Assembly (NCBI RefSeq): GCF_003762905.1 | Contig: NZ_RJKS01000002.1 | Location: 666,039-730,038, forward strand | Origin: Curtobacterium sp. ZW137 | GTDB lineage: Bacteria > Actinomycetota > Actinomycetes > Actinomycetales > Microbacteriaceae | Reading direction: 5' to 3' | Length of the DNA stretch: 64,000 nt | Shown: in pieces, positions 47,753 to 55,256 of the stretch | How the letters are laid out: every line of letters begins with the position of its first letter | Position numbering within the stretch: the stretch's first letter is position 1 | Notes under the pieces: generated by a model | Databases searched by the model: none | The model's input: the letters and a program-made list of their open reading frames with translations, nothing else | Told to the model about the DNA's origin: nothing | Made by a program: the position numbers and the translations under genes

Positions 47753-48541
47753 ATGCGCTGGGACCCGGCGCGGTACGCCGCGTTCAGCGACGAGCGGTCG
47801 CGCCCGTTCCACGACCTGGTCGCGCAGATCGGCCAGGAGGCCCCTCGTCGCGTCGTCGACCTCGGCTGCGGTTCCGGGGCCCTCACGGCCACCCTCGCGG
47901 AACGCTGGCCGTCGGCCCGCGTCGTCGGGATCGACTCCTCCGCGGAGATGCTCGAGGACGCGTCTCCCCTGACCCAGCGCTCCCCGAACCTGTCGTTCGC
48001 GCTCGGCCCCATCGAGGACTGGGCTCCCACCGCGTCGGACGACGTCGTGGTCACCAACGCCGCGCTGCAGTGGGTCCCGTCACACACATCGCTGCTGCCC
48101 GGGTGGCTCGCCGCGATGCCGACGGGTTCGTGGTTCGCGATGCAGGTCCCCGGCAACTTCGATTCCCCGTCGCACGCGCTGATGCGTGCCGTCGCGGCCG
48201 AGGGCCCATGGGCGGCGGCGCTGTCCGGCGTGCTCCGGGCGGACCCGGTGCTCGACGCGGCCGGGTACCTCGACCTGTTCGAGTCGAACGGCTTCCGTGC
48301 GTCGGCGTGGGAGACCACGTACATGCAGCTCCTGCAGGGCGAGGACCCGGTGCTCGACTGGGTCCGGGGCACCGGGCTCCGACCGGCCCTGGCTGCGCTC
48401 GACGTCGCCGACCCGTCCGGCTCCCTGACCGCCGAGTTCGAGGCCACCTACGCCGCACGCCTGCGGCACGCGTACCCGGCGGGTCCGCACGGCACCGTCT
48501 ACCCCTTCCGCCGCGTCTTCACGGTCGCCCGCAAGCGCTGA
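47753..48541 (+). CDS. tam: trans-aconitate 2-methyltransferase-like SAM-dependent methyltransferase
   Basis: A 262-residue methyltransferase. MRWDPARYAAFSDERSRPF at the start is the Tam signature, followed by VVDLGCGSGALTATLAERWP (SAM binding), VVGIDSSAEML, and the Tam-typical VVTNAALQWVPSH and MQVPGNFDSPSH. Tam methylates trans-aconitate, a by-product that inhibits aconitase. It starts 2 nt after the HAD gene stop. The 3' side leads into GC-only repeats and a palindromic element. Confidence 0.9.
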   Translation: MRWDPARYAAFSDERSRPFHDLVAQIGQEAPRRVVDLGCGSGALTATLAERWPSARVVGIDSSAEMLEDASPLTQRSPNLSFALGPIEDWAPTASDDVVVTNAALQWVPSHTSLLPGWLAAMPTGSWFAMQVPGNFDSPSHALMRAVAAEGPWAAALSGVLRADPVLDAAGYLDLFESNGFRASAWETTYMQLLQGEDPVLDWVRGTGLRPALAALDVADPSGSLTAEFEATYAARLRHAYPAGPHGTVYPFRRVFTVARKR

Positions 48542-48630
48542 CGCGCGCGCGGCGCCCCCGCGCGGCGCGCCCGCGCGGGTGCGCCCGCGCGGGGCGCCCG
48601 CGCGGGGCGGGCGAGGCGCGTCGTCCCCGT

Positions 48631-48696
48631 CCGGTGAGATCGCACTTCGTGTCGCGTCCCCCGGACGCCGACCGACACGAAGTGCGATCTCACCGG
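48631..48696. repeat. palindromic intergenic repeat, copy 1
   Basis: Perfect 24-bp arms (48631-48654 and 48673-48696) with the core GAGATCGCACTTCGTGTCG around an 18-nt loop. It lies between the convergent tam and L,D-transpeptidase genes and is flanked on both sides by sequence made almost only of G and C (48541-48630 and 48697-48750). Copies 2 and 3 at 53.4-53.7 kb share the arms. It probably also ends transcription. Confidence 0.85.
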
Positions 48697-48753
48697 GGCC
48701 GGCGGCCGGCGCGCGGCGCGCGGCGCGCGGCGCGCGCGGCGCGCGCGGCGCGC

Positions 48754-49626
48754 CTACTCGACCGTCACCAGGGTGCCGAGCGGCAGGGCGTTCACCGCTG
48801 CCACGGCGTCGGCGTCGAGCCGGACGCACCCGTGCGAGACGGCACCCGAGGTCGCGGCGTTCCAGTGCATCCCGATCAGCCCGCCGTCGTGCCCGCCGTA
48901 CGGCTCGTCGGCCGCCGCGGAGTGCAGCGAGGTGAGCTGGATCGGGTGGTCGCCGGTGCCCTGGCTCGGGTCGACGTAGCGCTGCTCCAGGTAGCCCGTC
49001 ACGCCGGTCGGGGTCGGGGTGTCCGCCGTGCCGACCCCGGCCGAGAAGCGCTGCTGGACGGCGCCGGAGGCGGACACGATCGAGACGGTCTGGTCCTTCG
49101 TGGAGATCACCACGCGCGACGACGGCGTCGACACCCGCGTCAGCGACGCGGCGGGCACCCAGGCCGAGGTCTGCGCCGCGGCTCCGGACACTCCGGCCGC
49201 GGACGGCAGCTGCCGACGGGCGGGGGTGAGCACGAGTTCCCACGCGCCCTCGCGGCGGAGCCCGACGACGGTCGTCGGCTGCTGCAGGAAGTCCTTGCTC
49301 GCGAACCGGGCGACGGCCGTGTGGCGGTCCGCACCGAACAGGGGCGCATCGGCGCGCAGGTGGAAGACGGTGTCCTCCGTCACGGTGTGCTCGACCGGGA
49401 CGAGTCCCGCGATGACCGCGGAGTACTGCGCCTCGGGCAACGCGGCGAGGGCGGCGGCGGAGACCGACGGCACCGCCGGGATCGCGGCGGCCGACGCGGA
49501 CGGGGACGTGGGCGTGGCCCCCGGAGCAGCCGGGGTGCTGCCGAGCAGCGGGACGGCGAGCGCGCCGGCGGCGACGACGGCCGCTGCCGCGATGCTGACG
49601 GAGGTCCAGAGCGTGCGCTTGTGCAA
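48754..49626 (-). CDS. L,D-transpeptidase (YkuD domain), paralogue of the gene at 34246-35118
   Basis: A 290-residue exported enzyme, the same length as its paralogue. The N-terminal hydrophobic segment (about 8-30) lacks a lipobox cysteine, so this one is a signal-anchored or secreted form. The conserved N-terminal domain (LPEAQYSAVIAGLVP, ADAPLFGADRHTAVARFASKDFL, LTPARRQLPSA) and the YkuD domain with HWNAATSGAVSHGCVRL, Cys267, match the paralogue throughout. It follows the LPVVSG phosphatase gene after a hairpin. The TTG start at 49626 has only a weak purine-rich stretch upstream, so the start is moderately sure. Confidence 0.92.
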   Translation of the reverse strand: MHKRTLWTSVSIAAAAVVAAGALAVPLLGSTPAAPGATPTSPSASAAAIPAVPSVSAAALAALPEAQYSAVIAGLVPVEHTVTEDTVFHLRADAPLFGADRHTAVARFASKDFLQQPTTVVGLRREGAWELVLTPARRQLPSAAGVSGAAAQTSAWVPAASLTRVSTPSSRVVISTKDQTVSIVSASGAVQQRFSAGVGTADTPTPTGVTGYLEQRYVDPSQGTGDHPIQLTSLHSAAADEPYGGHDGGLIGMHWNAATSGAVSHGCVRLDADAVAAVNALPLGTLVTVE

Positions 49627-49698
49627 GGGAACGGTCTCTCTCGGGGTGCGAGCCGGCGGGGCGGCGGTGAGCCGAGCCTCCCGGCCGGGTGGAACGGG

Positions 49699-49737
49699 AC
49701 CGGTCGGCCGACGTGCCGTGCACGCCGGCCGACCGGT
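49699..49737 (-). terminator. hairpin between the LPVVSG phosphatase gene and the L,D-transpeptidase gene
   Basis: Perfect 12-bp arms ACCGGTCGGCCG and CGGCCGACCGGT around a 15-nt loop, starting 9 bp after the phosphatase stop. Same position as the hairpin at 34161-34191 in the other LPVVSG/transpeptidase pair. Confidence 0.75.
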
Positions 49738-49746
49738 GGTGGTGCG

Positions 49747-51537
49747 TCAGCCGCTGACGACGGGCAGGTGGATGCCGGTCGTCGGGACGACGGTGGTGCC
49801 GGTGCCGTTCCCGCTGCCTGCCGGGGCGGCCGCTGCCGTCACGGTGATCGCGAGCGGGTCGACGAGCGCCGAGGCGCCCGTCGCGTCGACCACGTCGATC
49901 GTGTGCGAGCCTGCGGTGGTGGCGGCCGGGATCGCGACGTTGCCGGACAGGGCGCCCGAGGCGTCCGCGGTGAGCGTGCCGACCACGACCGGGTCGCTGT
50001 GCAGCACGACCTGGTAGCGCGCGCCGGCGGTGAAGCCGGTGCCGGCGAGGGCCAGCTCGGTGCCGGCCTGGACGCTCGTGCCGTTCGGGGCGGTGATGAC
50101 ACCCGTGACGACCTTCGCCGTGCCGCCGGTCGAGACGACCTGCACGGAGCCGTCAGCGGCGACCGCCACGGTCGCGCTCGTGGCGGCGGCGAGGTCGAGG
50201 CGCTGCCACGAACCGTTCGCCGTGCCCGACTGGTCGAGCGGGGAGCCCGATGCGATCTCGGTCTGCGCGAGCACCGCGGTGCGCTGCGCGTCGGTGAGGG
50301 TCGGGAACGTGGTGAGCAGGAGGTTCTCCGCACCGGTGGGGACCGACGGTGCGAGCCCCGTCGTGCCGGTCGCCGCGAAGCCGTACGTCATGCGCTCCTC
50401 GTAGACCTTCACGGCCGAGGCGCGGTCGGTGATGACCTGCGACGTGCCACCAGGGATCGCCTTGCCGCCGTAGGGGTCGTTCTCGTAGGGCTGCTCGGCG
50501 GCGATGCAGTTCGCGAGGGTGTCGCCGCACTTCGCCTCGAGGTAGCTGACGAGCTCCTTGCGGGCCGGCTCGAGGACGTCCGTCCGGTACGCGGTGTCCG
50601 ACCAGCGGGCCGCCAGGGCCGCCTCGCCGTCGATGCGCCCGCCGATGATGTCGAGCGGGTAGTGCACGCCGAGGACGATGCGGTCGTTGCCGTTCTCCGA
50701 GGTGCGCGCGAGGATCTCCGGCGCGAGCTCCGGGACGAGCGTGGCCAGCGTGATGCCCGCCTGGTACGCCGTCGTGGTGTGCCCGCTCGGGTAGGAGCCG
50801 CCGGTGCAGATGCCGGCCGTGCCGTACCCGGCGTCGAGGACGACGTCGTTCGGCGAGAACTCCTTCGTCGTGTCGGTGGCGACCGGGACCCGCGTGATCT
50901 TCAGCGTGCCGTCGGCGCTGGCGTAGGACTTCCCGACGCGGTTCGGCGTGACGGACGAGGCGTTCACCGTCGTCGGTGCGCAACCGGTCTGGTCGTCGCC
51001 CGCGGGCAACGTCGCCGTGGTGGTGGCCGGGAGGTACGGGCGCGGGTAGCTGAAGTGCGCCTTCGCGTCGCCGGTGCTGACGTACGCGCCGGTCGTGCCG
51101 TTCGAGCTGTTGATGAGCGCGCTGGTGAGCGGGAGGTCCCCGTCGGTACGGCCGTCGACGTAGATCTTCTCGAGTGCGGCACCGAGCCCCTGGGACACCG
51201 TGAACGACTGGTCGTAGGCGGTGTTCGTCGCGTTGTTGTACTCCGAGTCCTGCAGCGCCCGGAACTGTTGCGCCGTCGTGGCGTTCTGGTTGATCCAGGA
51301 CGCCAGCTCGTCGTTCTTCGCGAGCGTCGCGGCGCCCACGACCGTGCCGTGCAGGTCGTTCGTGCCGCTGGACTTCCAGAACGAGTCGTAGCCGCCCAGG
51401 AGCGAGGTCAGGTCCGGCTTGGTGGTGTCGCTCGGGTAGCCGGCGGCGGAGGCCGCGAGCGGGGTGCCGATGACCAGGGACGTCGCGATCGCCGCGACGG
51501 TCACCCCCGTGGCCACGGCGCGTGCGGATGTGCGCAT
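49747..51537 (-). CDS. secreted PAP2/class A acid-phosphatase-like protein with C-terminal LPVVSG
   Basis: A 596-residue exported protein. Signal peptide to about residue 32; PAP2 phosphatase domain with the three motifs K159-x6-RP (KAHFSYPRP), SGH at 251-253 (SYPSGHTTT) and R286-x5-H292 (DRIVLGVHYPLD); a helical part around 300-450; a beta domain (about 450-580, APNGTSVQAGTELALAGTGFTAGARYQVVL); a Gly/Thr linker; and the end GIHLPVVSG. It should remove phosphate groups outside the cell from an unknown substrate. The same C-terminal six residues end the repeat protein at 32786-34144, and both are followed by L,D-transpeptidase genes. ATG at 51537. Confidence 0.88.
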   Translation of the reverse strand: MRTSARAVATGVTVAAIATSLVIGTPLAASAAGYPSDTTKPDLTSLLGGYDSFWKSSGTNDLHGTVVGAATLAKNDELASWINQNATTAQQFRALQDSEYNNATNTAYDQSFTVSQGLGAALEKIYVDGRTDGDLPLTSALINSSNGTTGAYVSTGDAKAHFSYPRPYLPATTTATLPAGDDQTGCAPTTVNASSVTPNRVGKSYASADGTLKITRVPVATDTTKEFSPNDVVLDAGYGTAGICTGGSYPSGHTTTAYQAGITLATLVPELAPEILARTSENGNDRIVLGVHYPLDIIGGRIDGEAALAARWSDTAYRTDVLEPARKELVSYLEAKCGDTLANCIAAEQPYENDPYGGKAIPGGTSQVITDRASAVKVYEERMTYGFAATGTTGLAPSVPTGAENLLLTTFPTLTDAQRTAVLAQTEIASGSPLDQSGTANGSWQRLDLAAATSATVAVAADGSVQVVSTGGTAKVVTGVITAPNGTSVQAGTELALAGTGFTAGARYQVVLHSDPVVVGTLTADASGALSGNVAIPAATTAGSHTIDVVDATGASALVDPLAITVTAAAAPAGSGNGTGTTVVPTTGIHLPVVSG

Positions 51538-51654
51538 GCGTGGTTGCCGCCCGGGGACCCGGGCGGCGCTCCTCTCTGTGTACCGACCGTCAGTTGCTGA
51601 CGAGAACGGTCAGACGGTAAGGAGGCCCGGTGTCGGTCCGGCGAACGGCCAGCG

Positions 51655-52644
51655 TCAGGAAGGTGAACCGGACGGGGTGTCTGTGGAGTCTCGCAGGTCG
51701 CGCCCGCCGGGAACGGCCCGGCGTGCGTAGACGCCGGGCTGCGGCACGCCGTCACGCTGCGGCACGTCGTTCGGCGGCACGTCCTCGGGCGGCACGTCGT
51801 TCGGCGGCACGTCGTCGGGCGGCACGTCGTTGGGCGGCACGTCCCGCCAGCGTCGGCGCAGTCGGCGCGGCCGGTCGTCCCGCCACGCGATCACCCCGCC
51901 GGCGACGATGCCGAGCACGAGCACCGCGAACGCCACGAGGCCGAGCAGCCCCGCGAGCGCGATGTCGCCGAAGCCCCGGTTCGCGGTCGCGGACACCGCG
52001 ATCGACCCGAAGTCCCACACCGCGTGCAGGAGCACCGGCAGGAGCAGGTTCCCGCTGAGCCGACGGGCGACGTACAGGACGGAGCCGAACGACGCCGCGA
52101 ACACGACCTGGATCAGCGTCGGGCCGATCCCGGCGCCGGCGAGGGCGTTGAGCAGGTGCAGCAGCCCGAACAGCACGCAGGAGACGAGCCACACGCCGAA
52201 CTCGGGCAGCCGTCGGCGCAGCCCCACGAGCAGCACGCCGCGGGTCATCAGCTCCTCGAAGAACCCGACGAAGAGCACCCCGACCCCGAGCAGCGCGAAG
52301 TAGTGCCACGGCAGCGCGGTCCAGTCGACGAGCGGCAGGCGCGCCAGGCAGACGGCGAGGATCAGCGCGGGCGCGGTCCAGGCCCACCGTGGGCGTCCCC
52401 GGGTCGGGTCGACCGTCGCGATCCGCCACCAGCCGAGGACCGTGACGACGACCGCCAGCCCGAGTGCCGCGATCCCCTCCGGGATGACGAGCGCCTGCAC
52501 GACGCTGTCGACCGTGAGCCCGAGGGACGGGTAGTCGTCGCTCGGTCGCGCACGCCAGGCGCTGATCGCGGCGAACACGAGCATCGGTGCGAGGCCGACC
52601 AGGAGCGACGGCGGGACGGGCCAGCGCCGTCTCTGTTCGGTCAT
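51655..52644 (-). CDS. CPBP family intramembrane metalloprotease with a repeat tail
   Basis: A 329-residue protein with about eight hydrophobic helices. CPBP site motifs: FFEELMTRGVLLVGL (Glu-Glu-x3-Arg), FGLLHLLNALAG (His) and LLLPVLLHAVWDFGS (His-x3-Asp). After the last helix a cytoplasmic tail carries five or six copies of DVPP plus one polar residue (DVPPNDVPPDDVPPNDVPPE). The ATG at 52644 is only 22 bp from the divergent short ORF start at 52666, so both messages are probably nearly leaderless and share one small promoter region. Confidence 0.87.
   Translation of the reverse strand: MTEQRRRWPVPPSLLVGLAPMLVFAAISAWRARPSDDYPSLGLTVDSVVQALVIPEGIAALGLAVVVTVLGWWRIATVDPTRGRPRWAWTAPALILAVCLARLPLVDWTALPWHYFALLGVGVLFVGFFEELMTRGVLLVGLRRRLPEFGVWLVSCVLFGLLHLLNALAGAGIGPTLIQVVFAASFGSVLYVARRLSGNLLLPVLLHAVWDFGSIAVSATANRGFGDIALAGLLGLVAFAVLVLGIVAGGVIAWRDDRPRRLRRRWRDVPPNDVPPDDVPPNDVPPEDVPPNDVPQRDGVPQPGVYARRAVPGGRDLRDSTDTPSGSPS
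51761..51845 (-). repeat. 15-bp tandem repeats coding for DVPP-type pentapeptides
   Basis: Five to six copies of a 15-bp unit (plus strand GGCACGTCGTTCGGC and variants) near the 3' end of the CPBP gene. Each unit codes for Asp-Val-Pro-Pro plus Asn, Asp or Glu. Copy number is likely to vary between strains. Confidence 0.8.
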
Positions 52645-52665
52645 GCCTGTTTGTACCATTGGGAC

Positions 52666-52725
52666 ATGCGCCTTCCTTCGCTCTCGACCATGGCCCGTAG
52701 TAGCCACAGCACTACGGCGGCGTGA
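52666..52725 (+). CDS. 19-residue upstream ORF repeating the first ten residues of the DtxR/MntR-type regulator
   Basis: Reads MRLPSLSTMARSSHSTTAA. Its first ten residues are identical to those of the downstream regulator (MRLPSLSTMA), but five of these codons differ, all silently. Its stop codon overlaps the regulator's ATG as TGATG, so translation is likely coupled. TACCAT, a fair -10, ends 5 nt ahead of its ATG, which would make this the first codon of a leaderless message. A small hairpin (CCGTAGT/ACTACGG, 52695-52717) lies in its second half. A leader peptide controlling the regulator is the simplest reading; an old duplication scar is the alternative. Confidence 0.6.
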   Translation: MRLPSLSTMARSSHSTTAA

Positions 52726-53414
52726 TGCGACTCCCTTCTCTGTCGACCATGGCGGAGGACTACGTCAAGCTGATCTGGAAGGCCCGGGAGCGCGGCGACA
52801 CCGGCATCGCGACCAGGGACATCGCCGCGTCGCTGAAGGTCTCCGCCTCGACCGTGTCCGGCAACCTCCGGAAGCTCGACCGCGACGGCCTCATCGAGCA
52901 CACCCCGTACTACGGCGTCGTGCTCACCCCGCTCGGACAGCAGGTCGCCGTGGCGATGGTCCGCCGGCACCGGCTCATCGAGTCGTTCCTGGTGTCCCGG
53001 CTCGGCTACACCTGGGACGAGGTCCACACCGAGGCCGAGGCGCTCGAGCACGCGGTGTCCGAGACGTTCCTCGACCGGGTGGACGCCGACCTCGGGCACC
53101 CGACGCACGACCCCCACGGCGACCCGATCCCGCGCACCGACGGCACCCTGCCTGATTCCCCCGGGGCGCTCCTCGGCACGATCGCGCCCGGGTCGTGCGG
53201 CACCGTCGACCGGGTGTCCGACGACGACCCGTCGCTGCTGCGGTACTTCGACGAGCTCGGCGTGGGGCTCGGCACGCACCTCCGGGTGGAGCAGGTCCGC
53301 GACTACGCGGGCGTCATCGCGGTGGCTCGGCGGGCCGCCGACGGGACGGAGTCCCTCGTCGACCTGCCGGCTGCGGCGGCCGACGCGATCTGGCTCGCTC
53401 CCGACGCCGACTGA
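52725..53414 (+). CDS. DtxR/MntR family metal-dependent regulator
   Basis: A 229-residue regulator. The N-terminal winged helix reads AEDYVKLIWKA, then ATRDIAASLKVSASTVSGNLRKLDRDGLIEH; the dimerisation domain with metal ligands follows (VRRHRLIESFLVSRLGYTWDEVHTEAEALEHAVS, with the His-x-x-Glu pattern); and a C-terminal SH3-like domain (LLGTIAPGSCGTVDRVSD) completes the long DtxR/IdeR/MntR type. Manganese is more likely than iron, because a manganese-riboswitch-controlled cation exchanger follows nearby; that is inference. I use the ATG at 52725, which overlaps the upstream ORF stop; GTG at 52722 is possible. Confidence 0.9.
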   Translation: MRLPSLSTMAEDYVKLIWKARERGDTGIATRDIAASLKVSASTVSGNLRKLDRDGLIEHTPYYGVVLTPLGQQVAVAMVRRHRLIESFLVSRLGYTWDEVHTEAEALEHAVSETFLDRVDADLGHPTHDPHGDPIPRTDGTLPDSPGALLGTIAPGSCGTVDRVSDDDPSLLRYFDELGVGLGTHLRVEQVRDYAGVIAVARRAADGTESLVDLPAAAADAIWLAPDAD

Positions 53415-53439
53415 GCCCCGCGCGCGGCGCGCACCCCGC

Positions 53440-53497
53440 TGAGATCGCACTTCGTGTCGGCTCGCGGTCGCCGCAGGCGACCCGAAGTGCGATCTCA
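53440..53497. repeat. palindromic intergenic repeat, copy 2
   Basis: Arms with the core GAGATCGCACTTCGTGTCGG and a partner differing at one position; the middle reads CTCGCGGTCGCCGC. Same family as the copies at 48631 and 53605. It starts 25 bp after the regulator's stop codon. Confidence 0.85.
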
Positions 53498-53538
53498 ACA
53501 GTGATGGATCGTGTGGGGAGGTGGGGGCCGCCCCCGTC

Positions 53539-53580
53539 GGACTGGAGGCTCGGTGCGGACCCGCGCCGAGCCTCCAGTCC
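53539..53580. terminator. hairpin between palindromic repeats 2 and 3
   Basis: Perfect 15-bp arms GGACTGGAGGCTCGG and its complement around a 12-nt loop. A likely terminator, or part of a composite repeat made with its two neighbours. Confidence 0.7.
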
Positions 53581-53604
53581 AGAACGGGGCCTGGACCCGG
53601 GGCC

Positions 53605-53659
53605 GAGATCGCACTTCCTGTCGGCTCGCGGTCGTTGCGGCGACACGAAGTGCGATCTC
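53605..53659. repeat. palindromic intergenic repeat, copy 3
   Basis: Arms GAGATCGCACTTCCTGTCG and CGACACGAAGTGCGATCTC (one mismatch). Its middle, CTCGCGGTCGTTGC, is closely related to copy 2, so these two share a recent origin. GC-only sequence follows on the right. Confidence 0.85.
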
Positions 53660-53675
53660 ACCGGCCCGCAAGGGG

Positions 53676-53897
53676 CGCGCGGCGCGGCGCGGCGCGGCGC
53701 GCGGCGCGGCGCGGCGCGCGGCGCGGCGCGGCGCGCGGCGCGGCGCGGCGCGGCGCGGCGGGGCGCGGGGCGCGTCGCGGCGCGGCGCGGCGCGGCGGGG
53801 CGCGGGGCGCGTCGCGGCGCGGCGCGCGGCGCGGCGCGGCGCGGCGCGGCGGGGCGCGGGGCGCGTCGCGGCGCGGCGCGGCGGGGCGCGGGGCGCG
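53676..53897. repeat. GC-only simple-sequence tract (GCGCG/GCGGCG units)
   Basis: About 220 bp built almost only from G and C in irregular 5- to 12-bp units such as GCGCGGCGCG and GGCGCGGGGCGCGTC. A 37-50-bp segment containing GGGGCGCGGGGCGCGTCGC recurs several times. Long Arg/Ala/Gly frames through it are artefacts of composition. It runs up to the stop codon of the exchanger gene. The whole 53415-53897 interval holds no gene. Confidence 0.85.
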
Positions 53898-55190
53898 TCA
53901 GCGCAGGGACGGGGACGACGGGCGGCGGAAGGGGGCCGCGAGCGTGGGGAGGATGTCCCGGCGGTTGATCCAGAACACCACGAGCGCCGCGACGACGTGC
54001 ACGATGCTGAGCACCCAGCGCCCGTTCGTGTCCGTCACGGCGAACTGCACCGCGAACAGCGCCGCGAGGGCGATCGCCGACCACCGGTGGAACCGCAGCG
54101 CGATGATGATCGCGACCCCGAGCAGGGTCTGCGACGCGGTCAGCATGAACTCCTCGACCTGCCGGCCGTCGAGCGGCAGCCCACCGGTGGTGCCACCGCC
54201 GAGCACGTGCGCGATCGGCAGCGAGCCGACGAGCAGCGACCACTGGTTCACCTTCGACGCGATGAGCGTCCCGATGGCCGCGCCGCCCATCCCCCGCAGG
54301 GCGAACAGCGCCGCGACGATGAACTCCGGCGCCTCGGTCGCGAGCGGCGCGAGCCACTGCACGAGGAAGTAGCTGTCGATCCCGAGCGCGCTGCCGGACT
54401 GCACGAGGGCATCGGCGAAGGGCTCCGCGGAGGACAGGATGACCGCCGCGGCGACGACGAAGAGCGCCACGATCGTCCACCGCCGGGAGCTCTGCGACAT
54501 CGACGCGATGTTGCCCGCCATCCCGACGAGCTCCTCGTCGTCTTCGTCCCCGTCGTCCGACACCTTCGATGCCCGCCACAGGTACAGCACGAACGCCGCG
54601 AGCAGCACGAACCCGAACCACATCGGGATCGACCCCATCAGCGGGATGAGGAACGCGACGAGCGCCAGGAGCGCCAGGAACCCGACGTCGAGCCGTGCGG
54701 ACCGCTCGAGCTCGAGCACCTTCGTGGCGATCGGGGGCATCGCGCCGGTGCGGACGAACCGCCGGGCGACGAGCAGCGAGATGATCACGACGAGGGGCCA
54801 GCCGAACCCGAGCAGCAGCCGGTTCGAGCCGGTCATGTTGGCGGCCGCGAACTGCTCGTACGCGGGGTCGGACCCGGAGCGGAACGCGTAGTACAGGTCG
54901 ACCGCGTACTCGGGCAGCACGGCGATGAGCGCGAGGATCGCGATGGCGAGCGCGCCGGCGATGTCCTTCTGCGCCGCCTCGGCTGCCCAGGCGAGCAGGA
55001 ACGACGCGGCGACGACGGCCGCACCGAACACGAGCAGGTCGACGACGGGGTTCGGCGCGAACCCGCCGATCCGGAAGACGACGGCAGGCAGGGCGACGGC
55101 GATGCAGATCGCGATGCGTCCCCAGGCGCTGGCGCCCATCCGCGACACCGCGACGGCGGTCGCCGGTGCGGGAGAGAGGGTGTTCGTCAT
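53898..55190 (-). CDS. Na/Ca-exchanger superfamily cation antiporter, probably manganese-responsive
   Basis: A 430-residue membrane protein with two inverted halves. Each holds an alpha-repeat: ALIAVLPEYAVDLYYA...ANMTGSN (about 88-120) and APLATEAPEFIVAALFALRG...GTLIASKVNQ (about 270-310), with the acidic residues that bind cation. A large acidic loop (VSDDGDEDDEELVG) joins the halves. The upstream yybP-ykoY riboswitch points to export of Mn2+ (or Ca2+/Mn2+). A further in-frame start exists far upstream but would read through the riboswitch; I use the ATG at 55190, preceded by GAGGACC. The gene ends directly in the GC-only tract. Confidence 0.92.
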   Translation of the reverse strand: MTNTLSPAPATAVAVSRMGASAWGRIAICIAVALPAVVFRIGGFAPNPVVDLLVFGAAVVAASFLLAWAAEAAQKDIAGALAIAILALIAVLPEYAVDLYYAFRSGSDPAYEQFAAANMTGSNRLLLGFGWPLVVIISLLVARRFVRTGAMPPIATKVLELERSARLDVGFLALLALVAFLIPLMGSIPMWFGFVLLAAFVLYLWRASKVSDDGDEDDEELVGMAGNIASMSQSSRRWTIVALFVVAAAVILSSAEPFADALVQSGSALGIDSYFLVQWLAPLATEAPEFIVAALFALRGMGGAAIGTLIASKVNQWSLLVGSLPIAHVLGGGTTGGLPLDGRQVEEFMLTASQTLLGVAIIIALRFHRWSAIALAALFAVQFAVTDTNGRWVLSIVHVVAALVVFWINRRDILPTLAAPFRRPSSPSLR

Positions 55191-55256
55191 GGTGGTCCTC
55201 GTGGTCGAGCCATGACGCTGCACACACCTGAGCGGCTTCGGCCATGGCGGAACGGC

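Noticed and set aside
53574..53590. Fifth copy of the CCCC-N-GAA-Y-GGGG motif (GTCCAGAACGGGGC)
   Set aside because: The left arm does not match, and the site lies in a repeat region at gene 3' ends, not upstream of an exported protein.
53440..53660. CRISPR array made of the palindromic repeats
   Set aside because: Only two adjacent copies with a hairpin between them, each itself a long palindrome; no unit-length spacers and no cas genes.
53511..54372. Arg/Ala/Gly-rich long frames through the GC-only tract
   Set aside because: Produced by GCGCG simple sequence in several frames; no start signal or conserved domain.
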